From positions 1 to 59,145 of the forward strand of contig SUYI01000023.1 of NCBI GenBank assembly GCA_015060485.1: DNA of 59,145 bases, in the 5' to 3' direction. Shown here one piece after another: positions 16,326-24,941 of this stretch (its first letter is position 1; every line of letters starts with the position of its first letter). A model generated the notes under the pieces. That model did not search any database, had not been told where the DNA came from, and saw only the letters and a program-made list of their open reading frames with translations. Both the position numbers and the translations under genes were made by a program. The DNA comes from Prevotella sp. (lineage in GTDB: Bacteria; Bacteroidota; Bacteroidia; Bacteroidales; Bacteroidaceae).

Positions 16326-17246
16326 ATGGAACAGTCGAGAATATCCATATTTCAGCGGCCTGCTTGGGTGGTTGTGTTTGCCCTGACGGCTGCTATAGCA
16401 TGGGGATGGGCGTTCCCGCTCATCAAGATAGGATTCAGTGCCTTTGGCATTACGGCAGACATGACGGGTAGCAAGATGCTCTTTGCGGGCATCCGATTTG
16501 CTGCGGCAGGTCTGATTGTTCTTTCTGTAGCCCGTGGTAGCGGACGATCATTCAAGACGGACATCAGGCAAGACTGGTGGTTTTTACTTGCTTTCGCGCT
16601 GATGAACACCACGCTCCACTATTTCTTCTTCTATGTCGGTATGTCACATAGCGAAGGGGCGCGGGCGGCTATCCTCAATTCGCTCAGTACGTTCCTTGTA
16701 GTGCTGCTGGCCTGTGCCTGTTTCAAAAGTGACAGACTGACCTCACGTAAGATTCTTGGCTGTGCCGTTGGGTTCTGCGGAATCCTTGCATTGAACCTTG
16801 GCGGGACTGAAAGCGGACAATTCACTTGGCTGGGCGACGGCATGATAATCCTGAATGCCATCTGCGGAGCAACGGCTAACCTGATGACTCGCGGATTGAG
16901 TCGTCGGGTGGATGTCTTTGTCGGGACGGGCTATAGCCTCACCGTCGGAGGCATGTTGCTCATCATTCCCGGGCTTGCTTTCGGTGGAACACTGCCTCAT
17001 GTCAATATACTCGGCATCGTCTGCCTGTTGCTCCTCATTGCCATATCTGCCATCGGATTTGCACTCTACAACAAACTGCTCAGCCTGAATCCAGTTGGAA
17101 AGGTCGCCATATACAACTCACTCATACCTATCGTTGGTGCCGTTACCTCCTGTCTCTGTCTCGGGGAAACATTCCATGCGAAATATGCCCTTGCCGGAGG
17201 ACTCGCTGCACTTGGCATCTACATCATCAATAAAGGAAAGAACTAA
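16326..17246 (+). CDS. EamA/DMT-family transporter
   Basis: 306-residue inner-membrane carrier of the drug/metabolite transporter superfamily. About ten hydrophobic segments fall in two homologous halves, each starting with a WG-F-K-type motif (IAWGWAFPLIKIGF in the first). The second half contains AIGFALYNKLLSLNPVGKVA and ends GLAALGIYIINKGKN, typical of EamA domains. Substrate cannot be told. Confidence 0.88.
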   Translation: MEQSRISIFQRPAWVVVFALTAAIAWGWAFPLIKIGFSAFGITADMTGSKMLFAGIRFAAAGLIVLSVARGSGRSFKTDIRQDWWFLLAFALMNTTLHYFFFYVGMSHSEGARAAILNSLSTFLVVLLACACFKSDRLTSRKILGCAVGFCGILALNLGGTESGQFTWLGDGMIILNAICGATANLMTRGLSRRVDVFVGTGYSLTVGGMLLIIPGLAFGGTLPHVNILGIVCLLLLIAISAIGFALYNKLLSLNPVGKVAIYNSLIPIVGAVTSCLCLGETFHAKYALAGGLAALGIYIINKGKN

Positions 17247-17315
17247 CGCATGAAACCATTTCGTCGATTCAGATAAGAGAACGGCAAAAGGCTTTGCTTG
17301 GGTATTGAACAACAG

Positions 17316-18008
17316 ATGAAAAGAGAGTTGAACTTGCGCGACCTTGGTAGAATGGGGGATGGAGTAGTTCCCCAAGGATTATTCTTGCGTAGTGGCAAAC
17401 TCAGTATGCTCACGCCAGAGGAATGTGCTGGGCTCTGTGGGAAGTACAACATCCAATGCGTTATCGACCTCAGAACTCCCATCGAATCGGCAGAGTTCCA
17501 GGATCCGTTGCCAAAAGGAGTAGAATATCTGCAAATTCCTCTTCTGAAAGATGCTGCTGTCGGCATTACCCACGAGACGGGTTCCGACCCGATGACCATC
17601 ATCCGCAATCTTCGCAAGCATCCTGAGAAACTGAAGGAGATGATACCAGACTTCAAGCAGCTATATACGGACATCGTGACCGATGAATACAGCCGGAGCC
17701 AGTTGGATAAGGTGGTATCGACTCTAAGGAAGAATGCCGAGGGTGGAATCTGTACACTCTTCCATTGTACCGCAGGGAAGGACAGGACGGGCATTGTCAG
17801 CATGGCCTTGCTGAAATCATACGGTGTCGGCAATGAAGAGATTATCAAGGACTACATGCGTACTAACCGCAATGCTTTCTGGCCCACCGTAAAGAAATGT
17901 ATAGCGGTTGGACTGCTGACATGGAATTGGAGTCTTGTAAAGACCGCCTACAATTCCTTTATGGCAGACAGGAAATTAATAGCAACAGCAATAGAGAACT
18001 ACGAATGA
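17316..18008 (+). CDS. Tyrosine/serine protein phosphatase
   Basis: 230-residue dual-specificity-type phosphatase (Y_phosphatase3-like). The P-loop is HCTAGKDRTG with catalytic C151 and R157, and DLRTPIE upstream is the usual conserved block of the family. The N-terminal LRDLGRMGDG...FLRSGKLSMLT pattern fits. ATG 17316 chosen over an in-frame TTG at 17298. Target unknown; some relatives act on phospho-lipids or phosphotyrosine. Confidence 0.87.
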   Translation: MKRELNLRDLGRMGDGVVPQGLFLRSGKLSMLTPEECAGLCGKYNIQCVIDLRTPIESAEFQDPLPKGVEYLQIPLLKDAAVGITHETGSDPMTIIRNLRKHPEKLKEMIPDFKQLYTDIVTDEYSRSQLDKVVSTLRKNAEGGICTLFHCTAGKDRTGIVSMALLKSYGVGNEEIIKDYMRTNRNAFWPTVKKCIAVGLLTWNWSLVKTAYNSFMADRKLIATAIENYE

Positions 18009-18017
18009 AATACGAAT

Positions 18018-18086
18018 ATGAAAAAGATCATTGTAATATCTACGAGCCTGCGTCGTGGCTCAAACAGCGGAGAGAGCATAGGGTAA
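18018..18086 (+). pseudogene. N-terminal shard of a flavodoxin-like gene
   Basis: 22 codons, MKKIIVISTSLRRGSNSGES plus two residues before the stop. This is the opening strand and FMN phosphate loop of an NADPH-dependent FMN reductase, cut off right after the loop. It fills the gap between the phosphatase and the YjbR-like gene. Confidence 0.6.
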
Positions 18087-18089
18087 GAC

Positions 18090-18437
18090 ATGAACATAGA
18101 AGACTATCGCGAGTATTGCCTTTCATTGGGTGATGATATTGAAGAGAAACTGCCGTTTACTAAATTCAAGAGCGGTGAGGGCGTGTTGGTGTTCTACGTC
18201 TGCGGCCACATGTTCTCGTTCTTCGATTGCAACGACTTTCATGTGATTTCACTGAAGTGTCAGCCCGACCGAATCGATGAGCTGAAGGCGAAATACGACT
18301 GTATCGGCAAGCCATACAACGAGTCGCCAAAGCATTGGATAGGCATAGACCCCAATACTGCTCAAGATGACATACTGAAAGAACTTACCCAAAACTCATA
18401 CGAAATAGTCAAGGCAAAATATAAGAAGCATGAGTGA
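18090..18437 (+). CDS. MmcQ/YjbR family protein
   Basis: 115-residue YjbR/CyaY-fold protein. It has the family's pattern: N-terminal IEDYREYCLSLGDDIEEKLPF, a central strand pair (VLVFYVCGHMFSFFD, VISLKCQPDRIDELKAKY) and the late NESPKHWIGIDPN motif near residue 70-80. Such proteins have a DNA-binding-like double-wing fold. Role unknown. Overlaps the next gene by 8 bp. Confidence 0.85.
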   Translation: MNIEDYREYCLSLGDDIEEKLPFTKFKSGEGVLVFYVCGHMFSFFDCNDFHVISLKCQPDRIDELKAKYDCIGKPYNESPKHWIGIDPNTAQDDILKELTQNSYEIVKAKYKKHE

Positions 18438-19170
18438 GATATGGAACCTGTGGCACGGATGCCACAAGAAGAGTGAGGGCTGTCAGCACTGCTATGTGTT
18501 CCGGCGCGATGCGGAGTTTGAGAAGGACTCCAACGTCGTGACCAAGACGGCATCGTTCAATCTTCCCATCCGTCGTGACCGAAGTGGAAACTGGAAAGTG
18601 CCGTCCGGAACGCTGATGTGGACATGCTTCACGTCTGACTTCTTCATCGAGGAAGCCGACGAGTGGCGCGAAGATGCCTGGCTGATGATACGCAGACGGA
18701 GCGACCTGCATTTCTACATGGTTACGAAACGGCCAGAACGTATTATCCAGTGTCTTCCGGAAAATTGGGGCAACGGCTACGATAACGTGACTATCTGTTG
18801 CACAATGGAGAATCAGCGGCGAGTGGATGAGCGTTTGCCGCTATTCCGCGAACTACCCATCCGTCATAAAGCAATCATTTGCGAACCGCTGCTGGAAAGC
18901 ATTGACTTCCGCGATGGCCTTGGTTCATGGACTGAGCAGGTAACTGTTGGCGGCGAGTCAGGCTCTGAAGCCCGTGTCTGTGATTACGAATGGGTGCTTA
19001 ATATCCGTAGGCAATGCATCGCTGCCAACGTGCCGTTCCACTTCAAACAGGCAGGTGCGCTCTTCCGCAAGGATGGCCGTCTGTACAATATACCTCGGAG
19101 CCAGCAGATGACTCAGGCTCACAAAGCTGCGATAGACTATCATGTAACTCAAATCTCAGGACAGCCATGA
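18430..19170 (+). CDS. DUF5131 / phage Gp37-Gp68 family protein
   Basis: 246-residue protein of the DUF5131 (phage Gp37/Gp68) family, which looks like a radical-SAM-related TIM-barrel fold. The cysteine set C11, C18, C21 (WHGCHKKSEGCQHCYV) is at the N-terminus, with SDFFIEEADEWR, FYMVTKRPERI and TVGGESGSEARVCDYEWV downstream, all typical. It overlaps the exonuclease start by 4 bp (ATGA), so both belong to the phosphatase-YjbR-DUF5131-exonuclease operon. Chemistry unproven. Confidence 0.85.
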   Translation: MSEIWNLWHGCHKKSEGCQHCYVFRRDAEFEKDSNVVTKTASFNLPIRRDRSGNWKVPSGTLMWTCFTSDFFIEEADEWREDAWLMIRRRSDLHFYMVTKRPERIIQCLPENWGNGYDNVTICCTMENQRRVDERLPLFRELPIRHKAIICEPLLESIDFRDGLGSWTEQVTVGGESGSEARVCDYEWVLNIRRQCIAANVPFHFKQAGALFRKDGRLYNIPRSQQMTQAHKAAIDYHVTQISGQP

Positions 19171-19547
19171 TGAGGAACTTCATCGCCATCGACTTCGAGA
19201 CGGCCAATCAGCATCCGTCGAGTGTCTGCTCAGTAGGAGTAGTCATGGTTCGTGACGGACAGATGGTTGACTCATTCTATAGCCTGATTCAGCCAGAGCC
19301 AAACTACTACAGCTATTTCTGTCAGCGGGTACATGGTATCACGCAGAGCGACACAGACGATGCCCCAGTGTTTTCAAAGGTGTGGCAACAGTTGGAAGGA
19401 CGCATCGTTGACGTATTCTTCCCTGGCCAGGAACTGGGTGACATGAGATACCAGATAGCCACCATCCCCTTCGTGGCTCACAATGCCCGCTTTGACGAAG
19501 GTTGTCTGAAAGCCGTGTTCAGAGTCTATCAGATGGAAAGATATTAA
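19167..19547 (+). pseudogene. DnaQ-like 3'-5' exonuclease, 5' half, split by the element
   Basis: N-terminal 126 residues of a DEDDh exonuclease (DNA polymerase III epsilon-like). Exo I is IAIDFETAN, the exo II region runs through HGITQSD, and FVAHNARFDEGCL carries the third acidic residue. The real coding sequence runs to 19537, the end of the 11-bp core. Beyond that the frame reads into the element and stops after Glu-Arg-Tyr. The exo III His/Asp part is on the other side of the element at 45045-45222. Adding 371 and 178 nt gives 549 nt, exactly 183 codons, and the joint reads VYQMDYPDYRFYD without a break. In the integrated state the enzyme lacks a catalytic motif. Confidence 0.93.
19527..19537 (+). 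other. Left attachment core
   Basis: TATCAGATGGA, identical to 45034-45044. Sequence left of it is exonuclease coding sequence, right of it is element. Confidence 0.9.
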
Positions 19548-19583
19548 ACGAAAATGCGTAAACAACGACGAACATAAAAACCT

Positions 19584-19614
19584 CTTAAAACCCTTTAAAA
19601 TAGGGCTTTTCTTG
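19584..19614. terminator. Possible terminator at the left end of the element
   Basis: AAAACCC and GGGCTTTT flank an AT loop and are followed by a T-rich run. It would stop chromosomal transcription from entering the element. Confidence 0.4.
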
Positions 19615-19656
19615 TTTACCGTCGTTTAAGAATGTTTAAAAGAGAAAAAATAATTA

Positions 19657-19673
19657 GCTACAAATTTGCTACA
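19657..19673 (+). promoter_or_regulatory. Candidate integrase arm-type site, left
   Basis: GCTACAAATTTGCTACA, two overlapping TTGCTACAA-like units. The identical 17-mer recurs in the same orientation at 44943-44959, close to the right core. Identical short sites inside both ends are expected for the arm-binding domain of tyrosine integrases. Confidence 0.55.
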
Positions 19674-19688
19674 ATTTCCAATTTTTTG

Positions 19689-19696
19689 TATCTTTG
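19689..19696 (+). promoter_or_regulatory. -7 box of the integrase gene
   Basis: TATCTTTG, 32 bp before the integrase ATG. Confidence 0.65.
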
Positions 19697-19728
19697 CGCC
19701 GTAACTTAAACTCTATGAATTATTTATT

Positions 19729-21315
19729 ATGGCAAAGACAAAGGAAATTCATGTTAAGGGATTCTTCCTTCGCTCCGTTGGTAAAAAGGCAAATGGCAAT
19801 TTGTATTACCGTGTGAACAAGAAAGGGGTGTCTCTAACAATCTGCACTGGAATCAGTGTCGATGTGAAGAAATGGCGAGCGGCTACTCAATCAACCGCTA
19901 AGTGGAATGACTACACTTCTGAGGAAAGCTACATTGACGATAACGGCAATGAGGCATATCGGGAAACGGAAGGTAGCCGTGTTAAGCGTCTGATGGATGA
20001 TGTCATCAAGGCTGTTAAGAAACTGATAGATGATGGTGTCGGAAAGGTTGATGACCCTGATAGCAAAATGCTGCAATCAGACCGTGACAAATACCAAAAA
20101 GCCGTTGACAATATCGTTGGCAAAGATTCCTATGACCGCAATGAGGAAGCAGAAATAAGCAACCTCAATCACATTCTCGCTTTCTATGAGTACTTTATGA
20201 AGGGTATCACCTCAGGAGAGATAAAGCACAAAGGGAAACGCTACGAGAAATCTTCTGTTAAGACATGGAGAGGCTTTAAGCACGTCCTTTATGGTGTTGT
20301 AGATCCTTACATGACGTTTGACAAGATAGATAAGCGTTTCGTTGACAAATTCACCTTCTACCTTGATAACTTGGGAGTGATGCAGCATACCAGGAATCTC
20401 TATATTGCCAGTATGCGCAAGTTGTGTTCCTCTGCTGCTGAATATGGCTTTAACAACAATGCAATGACCCTTTCATCGTGGAAACGCAAGACTCCTGAAA
20501 AGAAGGAAATGAAGGCTGCAATCTACCTGACTGATGAAGAAATAGATGCTCTCTATGAAATGCCGTTAGAAGGACTTCTTGCAACTGTACGTGATATGTT
20601 CTTTGTCGGCTGCATGACGTGTCAGCGATTCAGCGATTATAGCGAACTGAAAAGATGGGATTTCCATAAGAATGACTATGGTGTGCCAGTCGTTACCCTT
20701 ACCCAGAAAAAGACGAATAAGCCAGTAGAGATTCCCATTGTGGATGATAGGGTTGAAATCGTATGTGAGAGGAATAACTATCGTTTCCCTGAACTTGGGC
20801 ATCAGTCAGTCGAAACGAGCATAAAACGCATATTCAAGAAATTGGCTGATAGCGTACCTTCGCTTAATGATTTGTACGAAACCAATCTTACCAAACTGGA
20901 GAGGCAGAGTGAAGAGCGATATAAGCTGATACAGAAGAAAAGGGAGAATGGCGAAAGACTGACTCCTAAAGAGCGTTCCTGCGACTGGTGGTATAGGGAG
21001 ACTTGTATGTGTCCTGACAAAGAACACCTATGGCCTCGCAATGATAACGGAAACGTGATGAAGCCCAAATATGCCCTTGTCAGTACCCATACAGCGAGAC
21101 GTAGCGGAATCACTAACCTATATAACCTTGGAGTGCTTGATAACCGTGAATTGAGGTCTATATCGGGTCATCAGTCAGATAAGACTCTTGACATTTACAT
21201 CAAGACTACTGCATCAGAGCAAGCCGCAAAGGTATTTGACAAACTAATGAAGAAAAAGGAGGAAAGCAAGCCGGATGGTAAGGCGAGTGTAGTTAGGATG
21301 AAGAAAGCAAAGTAA
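19729..21315 (+). CDS. Tyrosine recombinase / integrase
   Basis: 528-residue site-specific recombinase that should catalyse integration and excision at the 11-bp core. Order: N-terminal arm-binding domain (residues 1-120), SAM-like core-binding domain (about 150-260), catalytic domain (270-505). Catalytic residues visible: R300 (TCQRFSDYSEL), H454 and R457 (HTARRSGI), H481 (SGHQSDKT) and nucleophile Y490 (LDIYIKTT). It is larger than usual because of insertions, for instance a charged stretch between about 375 and 440 with DWWYRETCMCPDKEHLW. It reads inward from the left end. Confidence 0.95.
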   Translation: MAKTKEIHVKGFFLRSVGKKANGNLYYRVNKKGVSLTICTGISVDVKKWRAATQSTAKWNDYTSEESYIDDNGNEAYRETEGSRVKRLMDDVIKAVKKLIDDGVGKVDDPDSKMLQSDRDKYQKAVDNIVGKDSYDRNEEAEISNLNHILAFYEYFMKGITSGEIKHKGKRYEKSSVKTWRGFKHVLYGVVDPYMTFDKIDKRFVDKFTFYLDNLGVMQHTRNLYIASMRKLCSSAAEYGFNNNAMTLSSWKRKTPEKKEMKAAIYLTDEEIDALYEMPLEGLLATVRDMFFVGCMTCQRFSDYSELKRWDFHKNDYGVPVVTLTQKKTNKPVEIPIVDDRVEIVCERNNYRFPELGHQSVETSIKRIFKKLADSVPSLNDLYETNLTKLERQSEERYKLIQKKRENGERLTPKERSCDWWYRETCMCPDKEHLWPRNDNGNVMKPKYALVSTHTARRSGITNLYNLGVLDNRELRSISGHQSDKTLDIYIKTTASEQAAKVFDKLMKKKEESKPDGKASVVRMKKAK

Positions 21316-21616
21316 TAGTGAAGTCGAGAGTCAATGAGATTCCCGATTTTTTGTGCATATACAAAGAACGGACTATCTTCTCAGACAATCCGCTCAAACA
21401 CTTTAATACATTACCCAGTTTATGAAATACTGGTTAATGTGAGTGCAAAGGTAGTGATTATTTTCGGCAAATGAGCAAAACGTCAAACCATATTGCACGT
21501 TTTTACAAATATTTAATTAGGATTATGAAACAGTATGTGGTTACTCATGCTTCTGTTAATTAAAAGGACTGCACCAATGTACTGATACAGCCCTGATGTG
21601 AGTACTTTGATTTGAA

Positions 21617-21814
21617 TTAAGACTCTTCTTCAACGTCCTCAATGAATCTCGGAAGGTTGATGTCAATTTCTCCACCCTTTTCCGAATATGGGATTCGGAT
21701 TTTGCGAAGCGTGTTGATACCATTTTCGTCCGTTGTCCACCAGAACTTGAAGCCGCCAACTATTGTTGACTTCATATCCTTTTCAGGAATCGTTTCAGTT
21801 GTTTTTTTTGCCAT
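21617..21814 (-). CDS. Small hypothetical protein
   Basis: 65 residues, starting MAKKTTETIPEKDM and ending LPRFIEDVEEES. Not recognised. Two short strands (GGFKFWWTTDENG, RIPYSEKGGEID) suggest a small beta fold. It stands alone on the minus strand between integrase and XRE gene. The stretch 21316-21616 shows no gene. Confidence 0.5.
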   Translation of the reverse strand: MAKKTTETIPEKDMKSTIVGGFKFWWTTDENGINTLRKIRIPYSEKGGEIDINLPRFIEDVEEES

Positions 21815-22096
21815 AACGCACAAATTTTAAGTTATACATGATGAAATAAATCTTTACTACATTGCAAATTTATATATTTTATTTCATATAATGAAAAGTA
21901 TTTTGTAAAATCTCTGAAATATATATCATATATATCACAAATCCCTTTTAAATAGCCATAATTGGCTTGTATTCGATTGCCGATGTACATCAGTAACTGG
22001 AGAAATGAAATAGCCAGTTCTTTTATGTGATTTTGATATTTTTATGCAAAGAAAACATTTTACATATATATTTGCTTGTTTCTGAATAAAAATGAC

Positions 22097-22104
22097 TACC
22101 TTTG
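22097..22104 (+). promoter_or_regulatory. -7 box of ncRNA candidate 1
   Basis: TACCTTTG followed by GCAC. A transcript would start near 22110 with no long coding frame before the terminator at 22229-22262. Confidence 0.65.
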
Positions 22105-22109
22105 CACTG

Positions 22110-22262
22110 GTGAGAAAATCTCACTGAGTTTAACTTAGTTCGTAGATCGGAGTAGCTGTACATGGTGAAGTTTCAGAAGGTTTGTCACTTACACTCTTGC
22201 AAACACCCACAATCTTTAACTACAAAAGAACCGCCCAGGGAAAAGCCTTAGGCGGTTTTTTA
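22110..22262 (+). ncRNA. ncRNA candidate 1 in the element
   Basis: A promoter box and a strong terminator (ACCGCC ... GGCGGT then T6) delimit about 150 nt. An early perfect hairpin is GTGAG-AAAAT-CTCAC. A second stem may pair GTTTG with CAAAC (about 22178-22205). A 29-codon frame (starting MVKFQKVCHLHSC) runs into the terminator stem, so coding is unlikely. It lies upstream of, and convergent to, the XRE repressor gene. Confidence 0.55.
22229..22262 (+). terminator. Terminator of ncRNA candidate 1
   Basis: AACCGCC...GGCGGTT stem followed by T6. Confidence 0.85.
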
Positions 22263-22316
22263 TGATGAAAGCAAATGTGTATGGACTAAGAATCGGCTAT
22301 TAGATAATAGCTGCTA

Positions 22317-22574
22317 TTATTCGTCAATATCAGGCTTTATCCTAATTTTCTTACAGCAATATGGGCAAACGATATTAGCAACTGATTCCTCGTTATCATC
22401 TGAAACAAGTTCACTGAGTGTTATCCCGATGGCATCTGCTATCCGTTCCAAAGTGTTTAACTTCGGATTTTTATTCTTGCAGATAGCCGAAAGAGTTGGT
22501 GGCGAGACAGACAATTTTTCTGCCACTTGTGCAAGAGTCATTCCATGCTCCTGAATCTTCTTTTTTATATCCAT
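22317..22574 (-). CDS. XRE-family regulator with zinc-ribbon-like tail
   Basis: 85-residue Cro/CI-type DNA-binding protein. The helix-turn-helix spans residues 12-60 (MTLAQVAEKLSVSPPTLSAICK ... LERIADAIGITLSELV, quoted in two parts). The C-terminus has a CPYCCKK knuckle that could hold a metal with a partner. By position near the integrase, it is the natural candidate for the element's repressor. Its own -7 box is at 22600-22607 on the minus strand. Confidence 0.82.
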   Translation of the reverse strand: MDIKKKIQEHGMTLAQVAEKLSVSPPTLSAICKNKNPKLNTLERIADAIGITLSELVSDDNEESVANIVCPYCCKKIRIKPDIDE

Positions 22575-22599
22575 CTTTTATAATTCTTAATTTATGGTG

Positions 22600-22607
22600 C
22601 AAAGGTA
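22600..22607 (-). promoter_or_regulatory. -7 box of the XRE gene
   Basis: TACCTTTG on the minus strand, 26 bp before the XRE start. It is divergent from the promoter at 22833-22840. Confidence 0.65.
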
Positions 22608-22832
22608 CATATTATTTTTGAACTAACCAAATCATGACTTCATGAACTTAGAGTGCAAATCACTTATTGGATAGTAAAATTAGATTGCAGACTAATAAAA
22701 ATGGTTTTGATAAGTTAAAAAAGAAAAACAGAATTAGGTAAATGGTTACATTATATTTGAATTAGATTATAATGTAACTTTTTGCGTTAATTATGATTAA
22801 ATATTAGTTTGGAGTCTATTTTTTATTTTTAC

Positions 22833-22840
22833 TACCTTTG
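22833..22840 (+). promoter_or_regulatory. -7 box of the plus-strand early operon
   Basis: TACCTTTG followed by GCAG, 48 bp before ATG 22888. The region 22608-22832 between the divergent promoters is very AT-rich and is a likely operator zone. Confidence 0.65.
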
Positions 22841-22887
22841 CAGCCAGAAATCATTTTTTATTAATAAGTAATTTAAAACGAATCGTT

Positions 22888-23151
22888 ATGGAAAAAGAAA
22901 CTGCTATCAACAAAGTATGTGAGAAAATGACCTTTGCAGAGTCAATGTTGCAACTCGCTCTCAATCTGCTGCATGATTCCAATTCTATTCTCTCAAACAA
23001 CGAACTCATTTTGTCGGACTATGACTTCAATGAGCGTGATTTGCATCCTAACATTGATTCCCTGATTACCAAATTAGGCGACCTCTCGACGGAAATAGAC
23101 CGAACAGCTAAGATGTCTGACTATTATGTAGATCATATTACCGAATGTTAA
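22888..23151 (+). CDS. Small hypothetical helical protein
   Basis: 87 residues, unknown. Mostly helical by appearance (FAESMLQLALNLLHDSNSIL). Its layout resembles the next gene product (Cys near residue 11, SML/MLM...A-N-L helix, then NE-L), so the two may be diverged paralogues. The N-terminus MEKETAINK resembles that of the 122-residue protein at 43604 (MEKTAINK). First gene of a plus-strand operon. Confidence 0.6.
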   Translation: MEKETAINKVCEKMTFAESMLQLALNLLHDSNSILSNNELILSDYDFNERDLHPNIDSLITKLGDLSTEIDRTAKMSDYYVDHITEC

Positions 23152-23165
23152 GAAAATAATTTGCT

Positions 23166-23522
23166 ATGTTTGAATCAAGGAAAGATGTTGCCACAAAGCA
23201 GTGTTGTGATTATATTGTGAAATCCCAAATGTTAATGGAAATGGCAGTCAATAATCTCAGAATGGCAAAAATAATTTGTCATAACGAGTCACTCTTTTGT
23301 AATGAAACTGCTATTAATGCTTTATCTGCGCTTACAGAACGAAGTATTTATGATGTTCAGAATTTGGTTTTTTATATTCACTTTATTGGTGAAATAGGTC
23401 AATATTACAGTTCATGCGAGCGTTATGAAGAATCAGAATATAATAGAAATAGTAAGGATAAAAAACATTGGGAATCTATTATAAAGAAGGCTCGTAAAAG
23501 ACTAAAAAAGTATAACATATAG
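23166..23522 (+). CDS. Hypothetical helical protein
   Basis: 118 residues, not recognised. Helical N-terminal half, then a Tyr/Glu-rich linker and a basic C-terminus (KKARKRLKKYNI). Weak resemblance to the preceding gene product. 14 bp after it, so the same operon. Confidence 0.6.
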   Translation: MFESRKDVATKQCCDYIVKSQMLMEMAVNNLRMAKIICHNESLFCNETAINALSALTERSIYDVQNLVFYIHFIGEIGQYYSSCERYEESEYNRNSKDKKHWESIIKKARKRLKKYNI

Positions 23523-23563
23523 ATGTTAGACTATTATTCAAATAACAAAAGGATGCAGAGATT

Positions 23564-23911
23564 ATGATGACAGATAATGAACTTCGCAAACTGGCTTGCT
23601 ATATCGTAGAAGAGCAGGCGGCAAATCCTCAATGGATGATTGAGTTTGCCAAAGCGCAACAAAAGTTGCATAAGGGCAAAACTGAAAGCCAGTGGATAAA
23701 CTCTAAGGTGGCAGCAAATATACTTGGTATCTCTCAACGTACCATGAGGGATATAAAGGACAATTTCACTCATATCAAGAGTGGTGGCGAGAGACAAAGC
23801 AATATCTACTTCGATGCTAAGAAACTGCAAGAGGAATACGACAAATACCTTTCCTCACGCAATAGAAGAATTGTGAAACTCGAAGCTAAGAAGGTGGCAG
23901 CAGGAACGTAA
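23564..23911 (+). CDS. Xis/MerR-like HTH protein, paralogue 1
   Basis: 115 residues. The N-terminus MMTDNELRKLACYIVEEQ is followed by an excisionase-type winged HTH (SKVAANILGISQRTMRDIKDN) and a basic end LEAKKVAAGT. It is clearly paralogous to the protein at 24564-24935: the same MMTD-E opening, helix, HTH position and KVAAG end. Probably DNA-binding; target unknown. Confidence 0.72.
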   Translation: MMTDNELRKLACYIVEEQAANPQWMIEFAKAQQKLHKGKTESQWINSKVAANILGISQRTMRDIKDNFTHIKSGGERQSNIYFDAKKLQEEYDKYLSSRNRRIVKLEAKKVAAGT

Positions 23912-23927
23912 TTTAGAATTAATAGTT

Positions 23928-24554
23928 ATGAAAACTCCAAAAAATTACACAGAGAATCTAAAAAACGGCATTGTCACAGACGAAATGCTGGAAGATGTGT
24001 TGTACTCTTACAACAAACGAGCAAAAAATTACAGAGATAAGGAATTTAACTATCGTCATAATGATTATAATGATATATACAACAATGCAGATAAGGCAGA
24101 GGAAAAGAAAGAGGAATTGTACGATAAAAAGTCAAAGATCCTTCAGCATTGTACTAATCATTTGGCGGCAGTTCATTGCCTTACACAGTACAGACGAAAA
24201 CGAATATACGATTATGATGATGATTATTATTGCTACCATACTGAGAGAGACTTGTATAGGAGAGGGGAGCAAAGTTCTATTATCAAAGAGGGTAGTTATT
24301 TCAATGAAGAAGATTTATGCGTAGTTCATTTCATTGATGTTAAAATAAAAGAAATGGCGTATTTTCTTTTTTATGAATTTCCCAATTACTCTTTTCATTC
24401 TCCTATAACACAAAAAGATTTAGCGGAATACGAGAATCTTGAGCATATTGAGTTGGACAATTTGGTGACAAAAGGTAAAGACATTAACGACTTGCTTTCT
24501 CTCCAATTCTGTGATAAAGTTCTTGAGTTTATAACGAAGAAAAACGAAATTTAA
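23928..24554 (+). CDS. Hypothetical charged protein
   Basis: 208 residues, unknown. Very rich in Tyr, Asp, Lys and Glu with a long polar helix (NNADKAEEKKEELYDKKSK), no cysteines in motifs and no membrane segment. It sits between the two paralogous HTH genes with 16 and 9 bp gaps, so it was probably trapped between duplicated HTH genes. Confidence 0.55.
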   Translation: MKTPKNYTENLKNGIVTDEMLEDVLYSYNKRAKNYRDKEFNYRHNDYNDIYNNADKAEEKKEELYDKKSKILQHCTNHLAAVHCLTQYRRKRIYDYDDDYYCYHTERDLYRRGEQSSIIKEGSYFNEEDLCVVHFIDVKIKEMAYFLFYEFPNYSFHSPITQKDLAEYENLEHIELDNLVTKGKDINDLLSLQFCDKVLEFITKKNEI

Positions 24555-24563
24555 ATACGCATT

Positions 24564-24935
24564 ATGATGACGGATAGAGAAATAGATTTACTCGCACAGC
24601 GCATTGTCTTTCATGCCATGAATAGTGATGAACTAATTGCGAGAGTATCAAAGGCTATGCAGAAGAATAAGAAGCCTGAGAAGAAACTGATTTCATTGAA
24701 GAAAGCGGCTGAAATGCTTGGTATCTCTCACTGGCAGTTATATCGTATCAAGGATGATGCAAGTGGCAGGCCTCAGTTCTCATACGTTAAGACTGGTACT
24801 GCAAAGTCCTCGACGGTGAAGTTCAACGCTGCAACCATACATGAAGAGTATGAGCGTTATCTCGCTTCAAGGAAGATAAATAAAGATAGTGGAGAGGTCG
24901 TTGAACTCGCACGGATGAAAGTTGCAGCAGGATAA
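24564..24935 (+). CDS. Xis/MerR-like HTH protein, paralogue 2
   Basis: 123 residues, paralogue of 23564-23911. MMTDREIDLLAQRIV, then KKAAEMLGISHWQLYRIKDD as the HTH and ELARMKVAAG at the end. The wing is longer (FSYVKTGTAKSSTVKF). Confidence 0.72.
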   Translation: MMTDREIDLLAQRIVFHAMNSDELIARVSKAMQKNKKPEKKLISLKKAAEMLGISHWQLYRIKDDASGRPQFSYVKTGTAKSSTVKFNAATIHEEYERYLASRKINKDSGEVVELARMKVAAG

Positions 24936-24941
24936 TAAATT

